Notes under the pieces: model-generated
The model's input: only the letters and a program-made list of their open reading frames with translations
What the model was told of the DNA's origin: nothing
Databases searched by the model: none
Program-made: the position numbers and the translations under genes
Shown here: in pieces, positions 60,318-64,000 of the stretch
Position numbering within the stretch: position 1 is the stretch's first letter
Layout: every line of letters starts with the position of its first letter
DNA from: Streptomyces humicola
Lineage (GTDB): Bacteria; Actinomycetota; Actinomycetes; Streptomycetales; Streptomycetaceae
Length of the DNA stretch: 64,000 bases
Assembly (NCBI RefSeq): GCF_024436035.1
Contig: NZ_JANFNG010000008.1
Span: forward strand, 124,001 to 188,000
Direction: 5' to 3'

Positions 60318-62056
60318 TTGCCGGCCTCCTTGCCCTCGGCGCCGGCCAGGGCCGCCTCCTTGCCGTGCTGCTCCAACTGGTCGAGCGCGGCGATCTCCGG
60401 GTGATGGAGGTCGAACGCCGGGGATTCGGAGCGGATCCGCGGCAGGCTGGTGAAGTTGTGCCGCGGCGGCGGGCAGGAGGTTGCCCACTCCAGCGAACGG
60501 CCGTAACCCCACGGGTCGTCGACCTCGACCTTCTTGCCGTACTTCGCCGTCTTCCACACGTTGTAGAGGAACGGCAGGATCGACAGGCCGAGCAGGAACG
60601 AACCGATAGTGGAGACCGTGTTGAGCGTGGTGAACCCGTCGGAGGGCAGGTACGAGGCGTAGCGGCGCGGCATGCCCTCGACGCCCAGCCAGTGCTGGAC
60701 GAGGAAGGTGGTGTGGAAGCCGATGAAGAGCGTCCAGAAGGTGATCTTGCCGAGCCGCTCGTCGAGCATCTTGCCGGTCATCTTCGGCCACCAGAAGTGG
60801 AAGCCGGCGAACATCGCGAAGACGACGGTACCGAAGACCACGTAGTGGAAGTGGGCCACCACGAAGTACGAGTCGGAGACGTGGAAGTCCAGCGGCGGCG
60901 CGGCCAGGATGACTCCGGTCAGACCGCCGAAGGTGAACGTGACCAGGAAGCCGATCGTCCACAGCATCGGGGTCTCGAAGCTCAAGGACCCCTTCCACAT
61001 CGTGCCGATCCAGTTGAAGAACTTCACGCCGGTCGGCACCGCGATGAGGAACGTCATGAAGGAGAAGAACGGCAGGAGCACACCGCCCGTGACGTACATG
61101 TGGTGCGCCCAGACGGTGACCGACAGACCCGCGATGGTGATCGTCGCACCGATCAGGCCGATGTAGCCGAACATCGGCTTACGGCTGAAGACCGGGATCA
61201 CCTCGGAGATGATGCCGAAGAACGGCAGCGCGATGATGTAGACCTCGGGATGGCCGAAGAACCAGAACAGGTGCTGCCACAGCAGCGCACCGCCGTTCGC
61301 CGCGTCGAAGACATGCGCCCCGAATTTGCGGTCCGCCTCCAGCGCCAGCAGCGCGGCGGCGAGCACCGGGAACGCGATCAGCACCAGCACACCGGTGAGC
61401 AGCACGTTCCACACGAAGATCGGCATACGGAACATCGTCATGCCGGGTGCGCGCATGCAGATGATCGTGGTGATGAAGTTGACCGAACCGAGAATGGTGC
61501 CGAAGCCGGAGAGGGCCAGACCCATGATCCACATATCGGCGCCGACGCCCGGCGAGCGGACCGCGTCCGACAGCGGGGAGTAGGCGAACCAGCCGAAGTC
61601 CGCGGCGCCCTGCGGGGTGAGGAAGCCGCCCACCGCGATCAGCGAGCCGAACAGGTAGAGCCAGTAGGCGAACATGTTCAGCCGCGGGAACGCCACATCG
61701 GGCGCACCGATCTGCAGCGGCATGATCCAGTTCGCGAAGCCGGCGAACAGCGGCGTCGCGAACATCAGCAGCATGATCGTGCCGTGCATCGTGAACGCCT
61801 GGTCGAACTGCTCGTTCGTCAGGATCGTGTTGTCCGGCTGCGCCAGCTGGGCGCGCATCAGCAGCGCCATGATGCCGCCGATGAGGAAGAACGCGAACGA
61901 CGTCGTCAGGTACAGCGTGCCGATCGTCTTGTGGTCGGTGGTCGTCAACCACTTCACAGCCGCGATGCCCGGCTGCTTCCGCCGCACGGGCGGGTGGTCC
62001 GCGACAGCGGTTCCGCCCCCCGCCGCGGCACCCTGGGATTCGTTAAGGATGCTCAC
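60314..62056 (-). CDS. ctaD: Cytochrome c oxidase subunit I CtaD
   Basis: A 580-residue 12-helix catalytic subunit. [12 protein letters not shown] contains a heme a ligand, [17 protein letters not shown] the CuB histidine and cross-linked tyrosine, [10 protein letters not shown] the CuB His pair, and [10 protein letters not shown] the heme a3 and a ligands. It reduces oxygen and pumps protons. The GTG start lies three bases after the ctaC stop. It is the middle gene of ctaC-ctaD-ctaF. Confidence 0.98.
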   Translation of the reverse strand: MSILNESQGAAAGGGTAVADHPPVRRKQPGIAAVKWLTTTDHKTIGTLYLTTSFAFFLIGGIMALLMRAQLAQPDNTILTNEQFDQAFTMHGTIMLLMFATPLFAGFANWIMPLQIGAPDVAFPRLNMFAYWLYLFGSLIAVGGFLTPQGAADFGWFAYSPLSDAVRSPGVGADMWIMGLALSGFGTILGSVNFITTIICMRAPGMTMFRMPIFVWNVLLTGVLVLIAFPVLAAALLALEADRKFGAHVFDAANGGALLWQHLFWFFGHPEVYIIALPFFGIISEVIPVFSRKPMFGYIGLIGATITIAGLSVTVWAHHMYVTGGVLLPFFSFMTFLIAVPTGVKFFNWIGTMWKGSLSFETPMLWTIGFLVTFTFGGLTGVILAAPPLDFHVSDSYFVVAHFHYVVFGTVVFAMFAGFHFWWPKMTGKMLDERLGKITFWTLFIGFHTTFLVQHWLGVEGMPRRYASYLPSDGFTTLNTVSTIGSFLLGLSILPFLYNVWKTAKYGKKVEVDDPWGYGRSLEWATSCPPPRHNFTSLPRIRSESPAFDLHHPEIAALDQLEQHGKEAALAGAEGKEAGK

Positions 62057-62059
62057 TTG

Positions 62060-63049
62060 TCAGCCTCCGACGGTGGTGGACACCGGCTGCTCGTTCGTCT
62101 TGGCGTCACGGGTGTTGCCCGTCGTCCCGATGCCCGCCGGGACGTATCCGGTCTGGCCCGCCTTCGCCAGGTCGGCCAGGTGCGCCTCGTACTGCGCGGG
62201 GGTCACGACCTTGACGTTGAACAGCATCCGGGAGTGGTCGACACCGCAAAGCTCGGCGCACTTCCCCCTGAAGGTGCCCAGCTTGTTCGGGGTGACCTGG
62301 AACTGGTTTGCGTGACCCGGGATGACGTCCATCTTCATCAGGAACGGAATGATCCAGAAGGAGTGGATGACGTCGCGCGAGGTCAGGATGAACTTGACCG
62401 ACTGGCCCTCCGGAAGCCACAGCGTCGGGCCGGGGCTCGGGTTGCCCGGGGTCCACTCACCGGGGGTTCCGGTCTCGTAGACGCCACCGGCCTTGCCGTT
62501 GTCCGCCGATCCCTGCAGCAGGGCCGGAGGAATGGAGGACAGCTCGGCCGGGACGGTGCTGTGAGTCGGGCTGCCGGGCACGTTCTCGATGTAGTTGAAG
62601 CCCCAGCTCCACTGGTAGCCGACCACGTTGATGACGTGGTCGGGCTTCTTGGAGACTTCGAGGAGCTTGGACTCGTCGCGGGCGGTGAAGTAGAAGAGGA
62701 CCGCGACGATGACGAGGGGGACCACGGTGTACAGCGCCTCGATGGGCATGTTGTACCGGGTCTGCGGGGGAACTTCCACCTTTGTCCGGCTGCGCCGGTG
62801 GAAGATCACGCTCCACATGATGAGGCCCCAGACGAGCGCACCGGTCGCCAGCGCGGCGGCCCAGGAGCCCTGCCAGAGCGAAAGGATCCGCGGTGCCTCT
62901 TCCGTGGCGGGGCTCGGCATGCCGAGGCGGGGGAAGTCCTTGTAGGAGCAACCGGTTGCGGTCACCAGGACCAGGCCCGCGGCCAACGCCTGCGGCAACC
63001 GCCGCCGCATCGGGCGCCGCGACTTGCGGTCGGAGCCGTTGGGACTCAC
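62060..63049 (-). CDS. ctaC: Cytochrome c oxidase subunit II CtaC
   Basis: A 329-residue lipoprotein subunit. The signal peptide ends TATGCSYKD (lipobox). Two membrane helices follow (ALATGALVWGLIMWSVIF and ALYTVVPLVIVAVLFYF). The CuA site is C-x3-C-x3-H-x2-M (CAELCGVDHSRM), with the other His in DVIHSFWIIPF. It accepts electrons from QcrC. GTG start. The 352 bases upstream show no gene and no promoter I can call with confidence; an ACCCTA at 63153-63158 (TAGGGT on the minus strand) is a possible -10. Confidence 0.97.
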   Translation of the reverse strand: MSPNGSDRKSRRPMRRRLPQALAAGLVLVTATGCSYKDFPRLGMPSPATEEAPRILSLWQGSWAAALATGALVWGLIMWSVIFHRRSRTKVEVPPQTRYNMPIEALYTVVPLVIVAVLFYFTARDESKLLEVSKKPDHVINVVGYQWSWGFNYIENVPGSPTHSTVPAELSSIPPALLQGSADNGKAGGVYETGTPGEWTPGNPSPGPTLWLPEGQSVKFILTSRDVIHSFWIIPFLMKMDVIPGHANQFQVTPNKLGTFRGKCAELCGVDHSRMLFNVKVVTPAQYEAHLADLAKAGQTGYVPAGIGTTGNTRDAKTNEQPVSTTVGG

Positions 63050-63401
63050 GTAGCGCCTTCCCGAGAGTCTCGCCCGCGCGTCCGGGTACCCGGCCGGTTG
63101 CGATCGGTCGGCGCCCTGGCGCAGGCAGGGTGTGGATGTTTATGCGGACCAAACCCTACTGGACGCTTTTTGGGGCCCCGCATGGAGGGGTACCAACGCG
63201 CCGGTGCCGCGCGCGTAAGGCCCCCGAAGGAGTGGTGATGCGATGTCAGCCGGCTCCGGCGGCGGGCCTGACTCCGCACGCCATCCGGCACGGCGCCGCT
63301 CCCGGTTCCGTGTCTGTCCAGTGCGTGTCTGCCCAGCTTGCGAGGGGTGAGCGTGCTCGGCCGGGTGCACCCCGGAACGCTCGGCCAAGCGGAGCGCTAG
63401 C

Positions 63402-64000
63402 GTGAATGACGTGGTCTACTTCGATGCGGCGTCCACCGCCCCCCTCCATCCCGTGGCCCGCCAGGCGCTCCTCGCGGCGCTGGACGAGGGGTGGGCGGAC
63501 CCCTCGCGGCTGTACCGCGAGGGGCGCCGCGCCCGCATGCTCCTGGACGCGGCACGTGAGACCGCCGCGGAGGCGGTCGGCTGCCGGGCGGACGAGGTGG
63601 TCTTCACCTCTTCGGGGACCCGCGCGGTCCACACCGGGATCGCCGGCGCGCTGGCGGGCCGCCGTCGTGCCGGCCGCCACCTCGTGGTCTCCGCCGTCGA
63701 ACACTCGTCCGTGCTGCACGCCGCGGAGGCACACGAAGCCGCTGACGGCGGCGACGTCACCCGTATCGCTGTGGACCGCTCCGGCCGCGTCGCTGCTGAC
63801 GATTACCGCTCGGCGCTGCGCGGCGACACCGCGTTGGCCTGTCTGCAGTCGGCCAACCACGAGGTGGGCACCGTCCAGCCGGTGGCCGAGGTCGCGGAGG
63901 TGTGCCGTGCGGCGGGGGTGCCGCTGCTGGTCGACGCGGCGCAGTCGCTCGGCTGGGAGCCCGTGGGCGGGGACTGGTCGCTGGTGGCCGCCAGCGCCCA
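63402..64000 (+). CDS. Cysteine desulfurase family protein, 3' end beyond window
   Basis: The first 199 codons of a class V aminotransferase-fold enzyme of the NifS/IscS group. YFDAASTAPLHPVARQALL is the N-terminal motif, FTSSGTRAVHTGIAG the PLP phosphate loop, VEHSSVLHAAE the PLP-stacking His, and NHEVGTVQP with LLVDAAQSLG the PLP-contacting Asp strand. The catalytic Lys and Cys lie outside the window. GTG at 63402 follows GGAG at 63391. It is divergent from ctaC. It is the second cysteine desulfurase-like gene in the window. Confidence 0.92.
   Translation, partial: MNDVVYFDAASTAPLHPVARQALLAALDEGWADPSRLYREGRRARMLLDAARETAAEAVGCRADEVVFTSSGTRAVHTGIAGALAGRRRAGRHLVVSAVEHSSVLHAAEAHEAADGGDVTRIAVDRSGRVAADDYRSALRGDTALACLQSANHEVGTVQPVAEVAEVCRAAGVPLLVDAAQSLGWEPVGGDWSLVAASA

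Noticed and set aside
60365-63238. A 957-codon plus-strand open frame across ctaF, ctaD and ctaC
   Set aside because: Antisense shadow of strongly conserved oxidase genes, with Arg/Glu/His-rich nonsense composition.

Overview
The window is a GC-rich actinobacterial chromosome segment, almost certainly from a Streptomyces or close relative. Evidence for this is the very strong G/C bias at third codon positions, frequent GTG and TTG starts, many ATGA/GTGA stop-start overlaps, family-level matches to streptomycete proteins, and actinobacterial regulatory elements (SAM-IV and c-di-AMP riboswitches, an iron box, DNA-damage promoters of the TTGTCAGTG-N8-TAnnnT type). From memory, the gene order parallels the Streptomyces coelicolor core region around SCO2100-SCO2157 (metF-thiE ... 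aroH ... glkA ... trpD-qcr-cta). That synteny was recalled, not computed.

Layout. 0-6.6 kb: end of a methyltransferase, a HEPN-domain gene behind a DNA-damage-type promoter, an operator-controlled ABC ATPase / YhgE-Pip membrane protein / TetR operon, and a CrtI-like oxidoreductase with a second damage-type promoter. 6.6-13.7 kb: one-carbon and thiamine metabolism (metF, thiE, TPP riboswitch-thiO-thiS-thiG) with an Rv2175c-like DNA-binding protein and a flavin reductase. 13.7-19.6 kb: PASTA Ser/Thr kinase, endonuclease IV, a molybdoprotein, bacterioferritin with its iron-box-controlled ferredoxin, and class II DAHP synthase. 19.6-24.2 kb: an accessory-looking insert with two toxin-antitoxin pairs, an antitoxin remnant, a dehydratase, an ATPase fragment with no usable start, and a penicillin-binding protein. 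24.2-27.6 kb: tryptophan attenuator plus fused anthranilate synthase, and a phosphofructokinase with pyrophosphate-type active-site residues. 27.8-41.6 kb: a two-component pair, acyltransferase, hydrolases, glucokinase glkA, an ArsA-like NTPase, acyl-CoA ligase and two glycosyltransferases. 41.6-50.1 kb: proteases and two paralogous NlpC/P60 cell-wall hydrolases, one behind a Crp-type site and a c-di-AMP riboswitch, the other carrying a dispersed repeat inside its signal-peptide region. 50.2-53.4 kb: cysteine desulfurase with a SAM-IV riboswitch, and trpD. 53.4-63.1 kb: the respiratory chain ctaE-qcrCAB and ctaCDF, with a receiver-like protein and an L,D-transpeptidase wedged between the two operons. 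The window closes inside a second cysteine desulfurase.

How the genes connect. aroH, trpEG and trpD supply tryptophan. thiO/S/G/E make thiamine phosphate under TPP control. glkA and pfkA feed glycolysis. qcr/cta form the cytochrome bcc-aa3 branch. Bfr and Bfd store and release iron. No CRISPR array, rRNA, convincing tRNA, prophage or antibiotic cluster was seen. The items most worth testing are the DNA-damage promoter on a HEPN gene with an intact RX4H motif, and the in-frame repeat insertion in a secreted hydrolase.
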